Of a DNA stretch of 12,085 nt, positions 1 to 7,104 are shown one piece after another. Origin of the DNA: SVTX01 sp045653805 (GTDB lineage Bacteria > Bacillota > Clostridia > Oscillospirales > CAG-272); the NCBI GenBank assembly GCA_045653805.1, contig JAZOMF010000037.1, positions 1 through 12,085 of the forward strand, written 5' to 3'. The notes under the pieces are model-generated. The model did not search any database, was not told the origin of the DNA, and was given only the letters and a program-made list of their open reading frames with translations. How positions within the stretch are numbered: the stretch's first letter is position 1; the number at the start of each line of letters is the position of its first letter. The position numbers and the translations under genes were made by a program.

Positions 1-22
1 GAACACGCCGCAAGAGATGTTT

Positions 23-89
23 CGCCGCGTGCGCGCGGCGACCAACGCTCCGCGCGTTGGATGGGCGGTCGCTTTTTGAAAAAAGCGAC
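23..89. repeat. three consecutive intergenic hairpins
   Basis: Three inverted repeats follow one another in noncoding DNA at the window edge. The first is CGCCGCG (23-29) with CGCGGCG (34-40), loop TGCG. The second is CCAACGC (42-48) with GCGTTGG (54-60). The third is GTCGCTTTTT (68-77) with AAAAAGCGAC (80-89), almost without a loop. About 12 bases later comes AAAAACTTTC, an arrangement that recurs downstream of the lysyl-tRNA synthetase gene. No plausible gene covers bases 1-142. The stretch may be the 3' flank of a gene outside the window or an interspersed hairpin repeat. No function is assigned. Confidence 0.6.
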
Positions 90-142
90 GTAAAAACTTT
101 CAACAGGCTTCGCCGTGAAGTCACCGCTAAACATCAATTTAC

Positions 143-180
143 AAAAAACGGAAGTCCAATGGACTTCCGTTTTTATTTTT
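143..180 (-). terminator. Rho-independent terminator of the transketolase operon
   Basis: ACGGAAGTCC (148-157) pairs perfectly with GGACTTCCGT (161-170) around a three-base AAT loop. A-rich sequence on the left gives a U-tract for minus-strand transcripts, and T-rich sequence on the right (170-180) could also end plus-strand transcripts. It begins 14 bases past the stop codon of the C-terminal transketolase subunit, the expected position for the end of that operon. Confidence 0.9.
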
Positions 181-183
181 CAA

Positions 184-1119
184 TTATTTCATTTTAACAA
201 CTGCTCTTGCCTTGTCAGCGATGTTAGCCGCGGTCAAGCCGTACTCCTCAAGCAGGGGAGGAACCTTACCGGACTTACCGAACTGGTCTTCAACTCCGAC
301 GCGAAGCATAGGAACGGGACAGCCCTCGCAGACGGTCTCTGCAACTGCACTGCCAAGTCCACCGATGATGTTATGCTCCTCTGCGGTAACGATAGCTCCG
401 GTCTCCTTCGCCGCTTTAAGGATGATCTCCTTATCAAGGGGCTTAATTGTGTGGATATTGATAACGCGAGCGTCGATTCCCTCTGCCGCGAGCACTTCTG
501 CCGCTTCAAGAGCCAAATGAACCATATAACCGGTTGCCACGATGGTAACGTCCTTACCGTCGCGAAGCTGTACGCCCTTACCAAGCTCAAACTTGTAATC
601 CTCGCCGTTGATAACGGGGCAAGCGTAGCGGCCGAATCTCATATAGAAGGGGCCGTAGGTCTCCATAGATGCCTCAACTGCCGCTCTTGCTTCAACTGCA
701 TCTGCCGGGTTGATGATGGTCATACCGGGGATAGTTCTCATAAGAGCAATATCCTCAAGGCACTGGTGGGTAGCACCGTCCTCACCAACGGTGATACCTG
801 CATGAGTTGCACCGATCTTAACGTTGAGGTGGGGGTATCCAACGCTGTTTCTTACCTGCTCAAACGCTCTGCCTGCCGCAAACATAGCGAAGGAGGATGC
901 AAATGCCATCTTTCCTGCCGCCGCAAGACCTGCAGCTACACTTATCATATTACCCTCTGCGATTCCGCAATCGAAGAATCTTTCGGGATGTGCTTTCTTG
1001 AATTTGATAGTTTTGGTAGCCTCTGCAAGATCTGCATCGAGAACTACGTAATCATACTTATCGGCAAGGTCTACGAGAGCCTGACCGTAAGCTTCTCTTG
1101 TTGCAATCTTATCTGCCAT
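184..1119 (-). CDS. tkt: transketolase, C-terminal subunit
   Basis: This 311-residue protein is the pyrimidine-binding plus C-terminal half of a split transketolase. With the N-terminal subunit it forms the thiamine-diphosphate enzyme that moves two-carbon ketol units between sugar phosphates in the non-oxidative pentose phosphate pathway, in the cytoplasm. The motif DCGIAEGNMI (residues 50-59) holds the expected cofactor-activating glutamate, E55. GEDGATHQ (112-119) carries the conserved active-site histidine, H118. The C-terminal domain (from about 190) includes the usual TAEEHNIIGGLGSAVAE stretch. Length is normal for a split C subunit. The ATG overlaps the stop of the upstream subunit gene in TAATG, and GGAGG lies 9 bases upstream inside that gene, implying coupled translation and matched subunit supply. 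A DXS-like enzyme is excluded by length and by the paired N subunit. Confidence 0.95.
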   Translation of the reverse strand: MADKIATREAYGQALVDLADKYDYVVLDADLAEATKTIKFKKAHPERFFDCGIAEGNMISVAAGLAAAGKMAFASSFAMFAAGRAFEQVRNSVGYPHLNVKIGATHAGITVGEDGATHQCLEDIALMRTIPGMTIINPADAVEARAAVEASMETYGPFYMRFGRYACPVINGEDYKFELGKGVQLRDGKDVTIVATGYMVHLALEAAEVLAAEGIDARVINIHTIKPLDKEIILKAAKETGAIVTAEEHNIIGGLGSAVAETVCEGCPVPMLRVGVEDQFGKSGKVPPLLEEYGLTAANIADKARAVVKMK

Positions 1120-1958
1120 TACTGTAAACCTCCGATCTGTGCGTTCAATTCCTCAACTGCAATGGCGTACTCGGGATCCTTGCGAGCCGCGCCGAGCCAG
1201 TTGACCTTGTTTTCCATAAAGGAAACGCCCTTACCCTTAACTGTGTTTGCCACGATAGCGGTAGGTCTTCCCTTGCAAGCCTTTGCCGCCTTGAATGCCG
1301 CATCGATCTCGTCGAAGTTATGACCGTCGATGGTAATTACGTTGTAGCCAAACGCCTCAAGCTTGCTCTCAAAGGGAGCGGGACCGATTACTTCTGCAAC
1401 GGGGCCGTCGATCTGGAGACCGTTATAGTCGAGAATTACGCAAAGGTTGTCGAGCTTATAGTGGTTAGCAAACATAGATGCCTCCCAAACTTGACCCTCT
1501 TCGCTTTCACCGTCACCGAGAACGGTATAAACTCTGTAATCCTTGCCGTTAAGCTTGCCTGCGAGAGCTATACCGCAAGCGGCGGAGATTCCGAGACCGA
1601 GAGAGCCGGTGGTCATATCAACGCCGGGGATACTCTTCATATCGGGGTGACCCTGGAGACGGCTATCGTGCTGACGGAGAGTCTTAAGCTCCTCGAAGGG
1701 GAAGAAGCCCTTAAGTGCCAAAGCACTGTAAAGAGCGGGAGCAGTGTGTCCCTTTGAAAGAACAAAACGGTCACGGTCGTCGTTCTTGGGGGCGTCGGGA
1801 TTTACGTTCATTTCCTCAAAATAGAGGTACGCCATAATATCGGCAATAGAGAGCGAGCCGCCGGGATGTCCCGCGCCTGCAGCATGAGTGGATTCAATAA
1901 CACCCAGACGGATCTTTGCCGCCAGGAGTGCCAATTCTTTAATTCTTGATGCTTCCAT
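1119..1958 (-). CDS. tkt: transketolase, N-terminal subunit
   Basis: This 279-residue protein is the diphosphate-binding half of a split transketolase and works with the C subunit encoded immediately downstream. Recognisable motifs are HAAGAGHPGGSLS (25-37), SKGHTAPALY (68-77) with its conserved histidine, and the thiamine-diphosphate/Mg2+ motif that begins GDGESEEGQ (148-156) and ends with N179. One oddity stands out: near residues 254-256 the family normally has WHG, but here it reads WLG, so a histidine that contacts the cofactor or substrate is replaced by leucine (codon CTC, one base from CAC). The rest looks intact. The start follows AAAGGAA (1965-1971) at suitable spacing, downstream of a perfect sigma-A-type promoter. 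The gene ends in TAATG, shared with the start of the C subunit. Confidence 0.94.
   Translation of the reverse strand: MEASRIKELALLAAKIRLGVIESTHAAGAGHPGGSLSIADIMAYLYFEEMNVNPDAPKNDDRDRFVLSKGHTAPALYSALALKGFFPFEELKTLRQHDSRLQGHPDMKSIPGVDMTTGSLGLGISAACGIALAGKLNGKDYRVYTVLGDGESEEGQVWEASMFANHYKLDNLCVILDYNGLQIDGPVAEVIGPAPFESKLEAFGYNVITIDGHNFDEIDAAFKAAKACKGRPTAIVANTVKGKGVSFMENKVNWLGAARKDPEYAIAVEELNAQIGGLQ
1129..1133 (-). promoter_or_regulatory. internal ribosome binding site, transketolase C subunit
   Basis: CCTCC on the plus strand reads GGAGG on the minus strand, 9 bases before the ATG of the C subunit. It is embedded in the last codons of the N-subunit gene (Ile-Gly-Gly). With the one-base TAATG overlap it fixes the start and points to translational coupling. 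Confidence 0.85.
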
Positions 1959-1994
1959 GTTGCATTCCTTTCAAGGGTAAAATTTTACTATATC

Positions 1995-2023
1995 ATTATA
2001 CAATATATATTTCGGATTGTCAA
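1995..2023 (-). promoter_or_regulatory. consensus sigma-A promoter of the transketolase operon
   Basis: On the minus strand a perfect TTGACA (2018-2023) is separated by exactly 17 bp (2001-2017) from a perfect TATAAT (1995-2000). It lies about 37 bases upstream of the N-subunit start codon. A match this exact predicts strong, largely constitutive expression. No operator-like repeat is evident around it. Confidence 0.9.
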
Positions 2024-2045
2024 CACGAAAAACCTTTTTATTACA

Positions 2046-2609
2046 TTAAATAATCTCAATTTTTTTGCTTATTTGCCGAAAATTCGTAACGGTCAGGTCA
2101 AAACTCCGCGAATCCACTGTTCCCTTTACGCCTTTCAGGACACCGTCTGTGCCAAAATAATAGGTGACGGTATCTCCTCCCTGTTTATAGGTCATTTCAT
2201 AACCGTTGTTTGTTTTATTTTGAGAATAAAGCTCGCCAAAGGGCGTAAGTGCAAGATATGGCTCGGTCATTTCACGGTATATGGGCATCTCCACCTCGGT
2301 ATCTTTTAGCCTAACTGTCGCCAGACCGTCAGAACGCAGACTTACGGTAATCCCTTCAAGTGCGCGCGGCGAATCGAACCTGACGATCAACCTGTTGAAT
2401 ATCTCTTTCGTTTTATGCTCGGTGGGGTCGCAATAGACCTCCGCCATCACCTCTCTGCCGTCTATTTCTCCTTCAACCTTTGCCCAAAAGGGTCGTTCCA
2501 GACTTTTTCTGCATTCTTCAGGTAGCGAGTCGCAGGATGCCAATAGCAACAAAATTCCCGTCAAAACCGCCATTAGTGCTATCATTAGTTTTTTATTTGC
2601 AAGTACCAT
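2046..2609 (-). CDS. hypothetical lipoprotein
   Basis: This 187-residue protein is not recognised as a named family. The N-terminus has a lipoprotein signal: K6-K7, a hydrophobic run at 8-24, then the lipobox LASC with C26, so it should be lipid-anchored to the outer face of the cytoplasmic membrane. The mature part alternates short charged and hydrophobic stretches (for example AKVEGEIDGREVMAEVYC and the run around MTYKQGGDTVTYYF), suggesting a mainly beta-sheet extracytoplasmic fold. The start was placed at 2609, not the in-frame ATG at 2663, because AAGGAG lies 8 bases before 2609 and the shorter form begins directly with the signal peptide. A TATAAT-like -10 (2646-2651) lies upstream without a clear -35. 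No terminator is visible after the stop, so transcripts may read into the transketolase operon. Ligand or substrate is unknown. Confidence 0.8.
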   Translation of the reverse strand: MVLANKKLMIALMAVLTGILLLLASCDSLPEECRKSLERPFWAKVEGEIDGREVMAEVYCDPTEHKTKEIFNRLIVRFDSPRALEGITVSLRSDGLATVRLKDTEVEMPIYREMTEPYLALTPFGELYSQNKTNNGYEMTYKQGGDTVTYYFGTDGVLKGVKGTVDSRSFDLTVTNFRQISKKIEII

Positions 2610-2617
2610 TACAAATG

Positions 2618-2623
2618 CTCCTT
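2618..2623 (-). promoter_or_regulatory. ribosome binding site that fixes the lipoprotein start
   Basis: CTCCTT on the plus strand reads AAGGAG on the minus strand, 8 bases before the ATG at 2609. It selects that start over the upstream in-frame ATG at 2663, which would put 18 non-signal residues in front of the signal peptide. Confidence 0.8.
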
Positions 2624-2703
2624 TAATACTCGATATTGTTTTAAGATTATATGCGGCGTCCATTCGTTTATACCCTTTTGCAAAAATAAAATTGAAAATG
2701 TTA

Positions 2704-2732
2704 TTGCAATATTTGTCTCATTATGATATACT
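2704..2732 (+). promoter_or_regulatory. extended -10 promoter of alr
   Basis: TTGCAA (2704-2709), a 17-bp spacer and TATACT (2727-2732) preceded by TG at the extended -10 position. It lies about 40 bases upstream of the alr start, in the short divergent region shared with the lipoprotein gene. Confidence 0.8.
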
Positions 2733-2771
2733 GATAAAGGTAACCTTATTTTAATTCAAAAAGGAGATTTT

Positions 2772-3974
2772 ATGAGTTCGCACAGATTGTACTCGGGACT
2801 TCCTGCCCTCCCCATTCACAAGGCTTGGGCGGAAATAGACACCGATGCCTTAAAAAGGAATTACATATACCTGCGCACTTATGCTCCCGACTCGCGCCAC
2901 ATTTGTGTAGTCAAAGCAGACGCCTATGGGCATACCGCAGGCCTCTGTGTGCCCGCACTTTTGGATGCAGGATGCGATTTTTTTGCGGTTTCCTGCATTG
3001 ACGAAGCGCTTGAGGTGCGCAACATTTGCCGAAATGCAAACAAATTTGCAGATATTCTCATATTAGGCTACACCGCCCCCGAACACGCAAAAGCCCTTGC
3101 AGATAATAACATAATTCAAGCTGTGATAAGCAAGAAACACGCCGAAGGTCTTTGCAACAGCGCTCAACGTCATAACTGTCGCGTGCGCGTCCACATAGCT
3201 CTCGACACCGGTATGAACAGAATTGGTCTGGATGCCAGAAACGATGACGAGTGCAGTAGCGCAGCAAAGCTTATAAAATCATTGTGCAAAAAAACCGAGC
3301 TATGCGTTGAAGGTCTTTTTACACATTTTTCAAAGGCTGACGAGTCCCCGGTAGAATCCGACGGCGAAAATTTCACCAAGAAGCAACACGAAAGATTTCT
3401 GTTGGTTAAAAACCTCCTTCAAGATGACAACATTCGTCTTTTTTGCCATGTTTCCAACAGTGCCGCAACCATTCGTTATTCTGATTTCACTCTTGACGGA
3501 GTGCGCCTTGGAATCCTGCTCTACGGTGCGGCGCCCTCAGAATACGTGAAGGCTGAGGTCTTGCCCGTTATGTCGCTCCGCACTTCAATATCACATATAC
3601 ACCGCCTCCCCGCAGGTCAGAGAGTAAGCTACGGCGGAGATTTCATTTCCGACACCGAGCGCACCACAGCCACCCTTCCTATCGGCTACGCGGACGGATT
3701 TTTGAGAGCTTACAGTGGCTTTGAGGTAACCGTACATACTGCCAAGGGCGACTTTAAAGCGCCTATAATAGGCAGAATTTGTATGGATCAATGTATGATA
3801 GACGTAACCGATATTCCAGCTTTTGTAGGAGATAAAATAACGGTATTCGGCTACGATAAAACCGAAATTTCCAAGCTGGCACAGATGGCGGAAACCATTG
3901 AGTATGAGGTTATTTGCCTTATTACCGGACGCGTTCCGAGAATTGAGAAATTAGCCGCAAATAAGTCAAAATAA
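2772..3974 (+). CDS. alr: alanine racemase
   Basis: This 400-residue, fold-type III, pyridoxal-phosphate enzyme interconverts L- and D-alanine and supplies D-alanine for peptidoglycan, in the cytoplasm. The N-terminal TIM barrel holds the PLP lysine in VVKADAYGH (K48), where the usual YGHG reads YGHT. HIALDTGMNRIG (141-152) includes a conserved Arg and FTHFSKAD (183-190) follows. The C-terminal beta domain holds the second catalytic base, Tyr287, in RVSYGGDF, and the family signature around GRICMDQCMIDVT (334-346). It ends with the usual GRVPR segment (386-390). Length is slightly above the usual 370-390 because of a short leader. AAGGAG precedes the ATG. The gene has its own promoter and terminator, so it appears monocistronic, and all catalytic residues are present. 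A racemase for another amino acid such as serine cannot be excluded from sequence alone. Confidence 0.95.
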   Translation: MSSHRLYSGLPALPIHKAWAEIDTDALKRNYIYLRTYAPDSRHICVVKADAYGHTAGLCVPALLDAGCDFFAVSCIDEALEVRNICRNANKFADILILGYTAPEHAKALADNNIIQAVISKKHAEGLCNSAQRHNCRVRVHIALDTGMNRIGLDARNDDECSSAAKLIKSLCKKTELCVEGLFTHFSKADESPVESDGENFTKKQHERFLLVKNLLQDDNIRLFCHVSNSAATIRYSDFTLDGVRLGILLYGAAPSEYVKAEVLPVMSLRTSISHIHRLPAGQRVSYGGDFISDTERTTATLPIGYADGFLRAYSGFEVTVHTAKGDFKAPIIGRICMDQCMIDVTDIPAFVGDKITVFGYDKTEISKLAQMAETIEYEVICLITGRVPRIEKLAANKSK

Positions 3975-3984
3975 ATAATTGGAG

Positions 3985-4037
3985 ATAAGCCGCAGACGGT
4001 CTATGACAAAAATGACCGTTCATAGCGGCTTATTTCT
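3985..4037 (+). terminator. terminator after alr
   Basis: ATAAGCCGC (3985-3993) pairs with GCGGCTTAT (4025-4033), followed by TTTCTTAT. The 31-base interior can form a secondary stem (ACGGTC with GACCGT). It lies 10 bases after the alr stop and just before the promoter of the next gene, so it separates the two transcription units. The T-tract is moderate. Confidence 0.75.
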
Positions 4038-4047
4038 TATATTCGTA

Positions 4048-4076
4048 TTGACAAAAGCCAAAAAATGTGATACAAT
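4048..4076 (+). promoter_or_regulatory. promoter of the lysyl-tRNA synthetase gene
   Basis: A perfect TTGACA (4048-4053), a 17-bp spacer and TACAAT (4071-4076) with an extended TG. The remaining leader is only about 45 bases, too short for a T-box riboswitch, so lysine-tRNA-sensing antitermination is not expected. Confidence 0.88.
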
Positions 4077-4126
4077 ACTATGAATAAATTTGCAAAGATA
4101 TATAATTCTTTAAGGAAGGTAAAAAA

Positions 4127-6178
4127 ATGCATTGGTCAGAAGAAATTGCAGAACAACTGATAAAAAAGCACCCCGACAAGGAAGAGTACGTTTGCGCCGC
4201 AGGCGTAAGCCCCTCGGGTTCTGTTCATATAGGTAACTTCAGAGACTTGGCAACTCCTCTTTTCGTTGTTAAGGCTCTCGAAAAAAAGGGTAAGAAGGCT
4301 CGCCTCATTATCTCTTGGGACGAGTTTGACCGTTGCCGCAAGATCCCCGCTAACGTTCAGGCGGTAGTTGGCGATGCTTACGACAAGTACATCGGTTGTC
4401 CCTACGTTGACATTCCCGACCCTTGGGGATGCCACGAAAACTATGCAAAGCACTTTGAGGAAGAGTTCCTCAAGGGTATCGAGCCCTTTGGCATTAAGCT
4501 CGACTGCCGCTATCAGGCAGATATGTATCGCTCGGGTAAGTACCGCGACGATCTTATCCACGCTCTCCGTATGAGAGGAGAGATCTTTGAGATCCTCGAC
4601 TCCTTCAAGACCAAGGACAAGAGTAAGAGCGAGGAGGAGCTGAAGGCAGAGCACGACGCAGAGAAGGCAAAGTACTACCCCGTAAGCATCTTCTGCCCCG
4701 AGTGTCACACCGACTTTACCACAATCACCTCTGTTAACGAGGATTGCACCGAGGCTGAATTCGAGTGCCGTTGCGGTCACAAGGGTCACTTCAATTTCCT
4801 CGAAAACTTCAACTGCAAGCTCGGTTGGAAGGTTGACTGGGCAATGAGATGGAAGTACGAGCAGGTTGACTTTGAGCCCGGCGGAAAGGATCACTCCGCT
4901 CCTACAGGCTCTTACAACAACTCCAAGGTTATTGCTAAGAAGATCTACAACTACGACGCTCCCATTTATCAGGGCTACGAGTTCATCGGTATCAAGGGTG
5001 TTGCAGGCAAGATGTCCTCTTCCTCGGGTCTTAACCTCACCCCCGACACCATGCTCAAGCTCTATCAGCCCGAGATCATTCTCTGGCTCTACTCCAAGAC
5101 CGAGCCCACCAAGGCGTTTGATTTCTGCTTTGATGACGGTATTCTCCGCCAGTATTTCGAATTCGACAAGATGTATAATGAATACGTCAGCGGCCAGGCT
5201 CTTGAGTACAACGCAGCGGTTATGTATAACTGCATGATCGGTGATAACAAGATAGAAACCGTCCCCATGGGACTTCTCGTTCAGCTTGGTTCTATCGTTG
5301 ACTTCAACGTTCCTATGCTTGAGACCGTATTTGAGAAGATCGGTACTCCCTACAAGTACGAGCAGTTCAAGGATAGACTCGACAGAGCAAAGTTCTGGCT
5401 CGAGCAGTGCGCTCCCGACCAGGTAAACAAGCTTCGCGCCACCAGAAACTTTGAGATCTGGAATACGCTTGACGAAAAGGAGAAGGCGGCTATCGCTTCT
5501 CTCTACGACTACATCGCAAACGCGACCTATACCCTCGACGAGCTCAACCAGAAGCTCTATGCGATCCCCAAGGAGATCTATCCCGAGATCACCGACCAGA
5601 AGGAGCTCAGGGGCATTCAGGGTAAGTTCTTTAAGACTATCTACAAGCTTCTCATCGACAAGGAGCAGGGTCCCAGACTCTATCTCTTCCTCTACGCAGT
5701 AGAAAAGGAAAGATTTGTTGGACTTCTTGACTTCTCCTACGCTGAGACCGATGCAGAGAAGGCAAAGAACGCCGAGATCGAAGCCGCTCTCAACCCTGTA
5801 GTGGAAGAAAAGGTTTACGGCGATCCCGATCCCGTTGCTCCTATCAAGGAAGAAAAGGTTACTATGGACGACTTCGCAAAGCTCGATCTCAGAGTTTGCA
5901 AGATCGTTAAGTGCCAGGAAATCAGAAAGTCTCACTCCTGCTACAAGCTTACCTTGAGCGATGGAATCGGCGAGAGAGTTATCGTTTCCAGCATTAAGCA
6001 CGATTATAAGCCCGAGGAGCTTATCGGCAAGAAGATAATCGTTATCGCAAACCTCGAGCCTGCCCGCATCACCGGCGTTACCAGCAACGGTATGCTCTTG
6101 GCAGCCTCCAATAACGCTTGCGGCTGCAAGGTGATCTTCGTTGACGACATGGTTCCCGAAGGAACAGCTATTCATTAA
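4127..6178 (+). CDS. lysK: class I lysyl-tRNA synthetase with C-terminal tRNA-binding domain
   Basis: This 683-residue cytoplasmic enzyme charges tRNA-Lys with lysine using ATP. It is the archaeal-type class I form, not the class II enzyme of most bacteria. Evidence is the Rossmann signature GVSPSGSVHIGN (26-37), LGWKVDWAMRW (232-242), GGKDHSAPTGSYNNS (252-266) and the KMSSSSG loop (295-301). Cysteine pairs CPEC (190-193) and CRC (214-216) probably bind zinc. After the helical anticodon-binding region (to about 555) an acidic, proline-containing linker leads to a separate domain, about 577-683. It matches the Trbp111/EMAPII-like tRNA-binding fold (DLRVCKIV, then NLEPARITGVTSNGMLLAAS). Ordinary class I LysRS is roughly 500-550 residues, so the extra length is this fusion. 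Its own strong promoter and AAGGAAGG ribosome site suit high expression. MetRS, the usual carrier of such a tail, is excluded by the core motifs. Confidence 0.93.
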   Translation: MHWSEEIAEQLIKKHPDKEEYVCAAGVSPSGSVHIGNFRDLATPLFVVKALEKKGKKARLIISWDEFDRCRKIPANVQAVVGDAYDKYIGCPYVDIPDPWGCHENYAKHFEEEFLKGIEPFGIKLDCRYQADMYRSGKYRDDLIHALRMRGEIFEILDSFKTKDKSKSEEELKAEHDAEKAKYYPVSIFCPECHTDFTTITSVNEDCTEAEFECRCGHKGHFNFLENFNCKLGWKVDWAMRWKYEQVDFEPGGKDHSAPTGSYNNSKVIAKKIYNYDAPIYQGYEFIGIKGVAGKMSSSSGLNLTPDTMLKLYQPEIILWLYSKTEPTKAFDFCFDDGILRQYFEFDKMYNEYVSGQALEYNAAVMYNCMIGDNKIETVPMGLLVQLGSIVDFNVPMLETVFEKIGTPYKYEQFKDRLDRAKFWLEQCAPDQVNKLRATRNFEIWNTLDEKEKAAIASLYDYIANATYTLDELNQKLYAIPKEIYPEITDQKELRGIQGKFFKTIYKLLIDKEQGPRLYLFLYAVEKERFVGLLDFSYAETDAEKAKNAEIEAALNPVVEEKVYGDPDPVAPIKEEKVTMDDFAKLDLRVCKIVKCQEIRKSHSCYKLTLSDGIGERVIVSSIKHDYKPEELIGKKIIVIANLEPARITGVTSNGMLLAASNNACGCKVIFVDDMVPEGTAIH

Positions 6179-6187
6179 TTGGATATA

Positions 6188-6240
6188 TGTGGGGGAGAGG
6201 GTGAAACTTTTTAGAAAAAAGTTTCGCCCTCTCCCCCACA
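6188..6240. repeat. 25-bp near-perfect hairpin after the synthetase gene
   Basis: The left arm (6188-6212, starting TGTGGGGGAGAGGG) pairs with the right arm (6216-6240) over 25 positions around an AGA loop. The only non-Watson-Crick pair is T6202 with G6226, a wobble. It begins 9 bases after the synthetase stop. There is no T-tract after it, so it is not a classic terminator but could slow polymerase or protect the mRNA 3' end. A partial copy of the arm sequence follows (CCCCCTCTCCC, 6241-6251), then AAAAACTTTC, as also seen beyond the hairpin at 68-89. The rest of the gap up to 6434 holds AT-rich sequence with no gene and no convincing promoter. Confidence 0.85.
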
Positions 6241-6434
6241 CCCCCTCTCCCACTTCAAAAACTTTCCGAAAAATGGGTTGTTTGGTAGTGAGGTTTATTT
6301 ATAGACGGATAGTTTTATTAATAATTGTGCTTTGATAGTAAGAATTTGCTATAAAAGGCTTGGGTTAAATTGACTTATAGCTCATTTTATCGACCTGCGG
6401 ATTTCTGCAAATAATAATTGCGGATAAATTTTGC

Positions 6435-6442
6435 GAGGTGAT
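6435..6442 (+). promoter_or_regulatory. ribosome binding site that fixes the CmpB-family start
   Basis: GAGGTGAT lies directly before the ATG at 6446, with 7 bases between GAGG and the start. A start at the in-frame TTG at 6431 would place this ribosome site inside the gene, so 6446 is preferred. Confidence 0.8.
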
Positions 6443-6445
6443 AAA

Positions 6446-7021
6446 ATGAGTTTTTTTATTCAAATTTCATGTATTTTTGTTATTGGTTGCAGCTTTGGAT
6501 GGTTGCTTGAGGTGATTTTTCGCCGTTTTTGCAGATCGAGCAACCCCGATGGGCGGTGGATAAATCCCGGCTACCTTAAAGGCCCTTGGCTACCAATCTA
6601 TGGCTTTGGGCTTTGCACTCTATACCTCTTATCGGGGATAGAAAACCTTCTGCCCATTGGCGGCGTACTTGGGAAATTGATTTTGATAATTATAATGACT
6701 TTTTCGGTCACACTGTTAGAGCTTATTGCGGGATTTATATACATTGATCTGCTTAAAACCGACCTTTGGGATTATTCAAATGAATGGGGAAATTTCAGGG
6801 GCTTGATATGTCCGCGATTCGCCTTTTTCTGGGGGATCATATGCGCCATTTACGTTTTATTTGTCCATAATTTTATTGTTTTGTTTGCAAATTGGATACT
6901 GGGTCATGCCGTTTTTTCTATTTTTGCAGGGATATATCTTGGATTGATGTTGGCGGACACCCTGGGATTAAACATGAGTCGACGTAAAGTTTTTCATAAA
7001 TCTTCTATACAACAAAAATAA
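6446..7021 (+). CDS. CmpB-family putative ABC transporter permease (integral membrane protein)
   Basis: This 191-residue, very hydrophobic protein is predicted to sit in the cytoplasmic membrane with about five segments (roughly 4-24, 50-66, 72-100, 124-142 and 146-172). It matches the small family called putative ABC-transporter type IV or CmpB. The diagnostic block is NPGYLKGPWLPIYGFG (40-55). ELIAGF (92-97), LLKTDLWDYS (102-111), and NFRGLICPRF (116-125) with the following tryptophan-glycine are also family-like. No ATPase or solute-binding protein is encoded nearby, so the transporter label rests on family naming alone and the real function is unknown. It stands alone between the synthetase gene and hppA, with no clear promoter of its own. 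Its low-GC, A/T-ending codons differ from the C-ending codons of its two neighbours, as expected of a weakly expressed gene. Confidence 0.82.
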   Translation: MSFFIQISCIFVIGCSFGWLLEVIFRRFCRSSNPDGRWINPGYLKGPWLPIYGFGLCTLYLLSGIENLLPIGGVLGKLILIIIMTFSVTLLELIAGFIYIDLLKTDLWDYSNEWGNFRGLICPRFAFFWGIICAIYVLFVHNFIVLFANWILGHAVFSIFAGIYLGLMLADTLGLNMSRRKVFHKSSIQQK

Positions 7022-7039
7022 AAAGTTATATTAAAAGCC

Positions 7040-7068
7040 TTGAAATTATGAATACACTGTGATATAAT
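7040..7068 (+). promoter_or_regulatory. extended -10 promoter of hppA
   Basis: TTGAAA (7040-7045), a 17-bp spacer and a perfect TATAAT (7063-7068) preceded by TG at the extended -10 position. It lies 36 bases before the hppA start, beyond the stop of the CmpB-family gene, so hppA has its own transcription start. Confidence 0.88.
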
Positions 7069-7104
7069 CTATATAATTTAATAATATTTGAAAGGAGATC
7101 AAAT

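Noticed and set aside
115..1323. 402-codon plus-strand frame opposite the transketolase genes
   Set aside because: It overlaps two certain minus-strand genes, begins inside a terminator region, and its cysteine- and serine-rich translation resembles no protein. It is a codon-bias shadow.
4077..4126. T-box riboswitch before the synthetase gene
   Set aside because: The leader after the promoter is only about 45 bases and lacks the T-box sequence and stem I; a T-box needs well over 150 bases.
4136..6253. 705-codon open frame on the minus strand opposite the lysyl-tRNA synthetase gene
   Set aside because: It mirrors a well-conserved gene with strongly biased codons, which removes antisense stops. 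The translation is Leu/Val-rich with no recognisable domain, and there is no suitable ribosome site or promoter.
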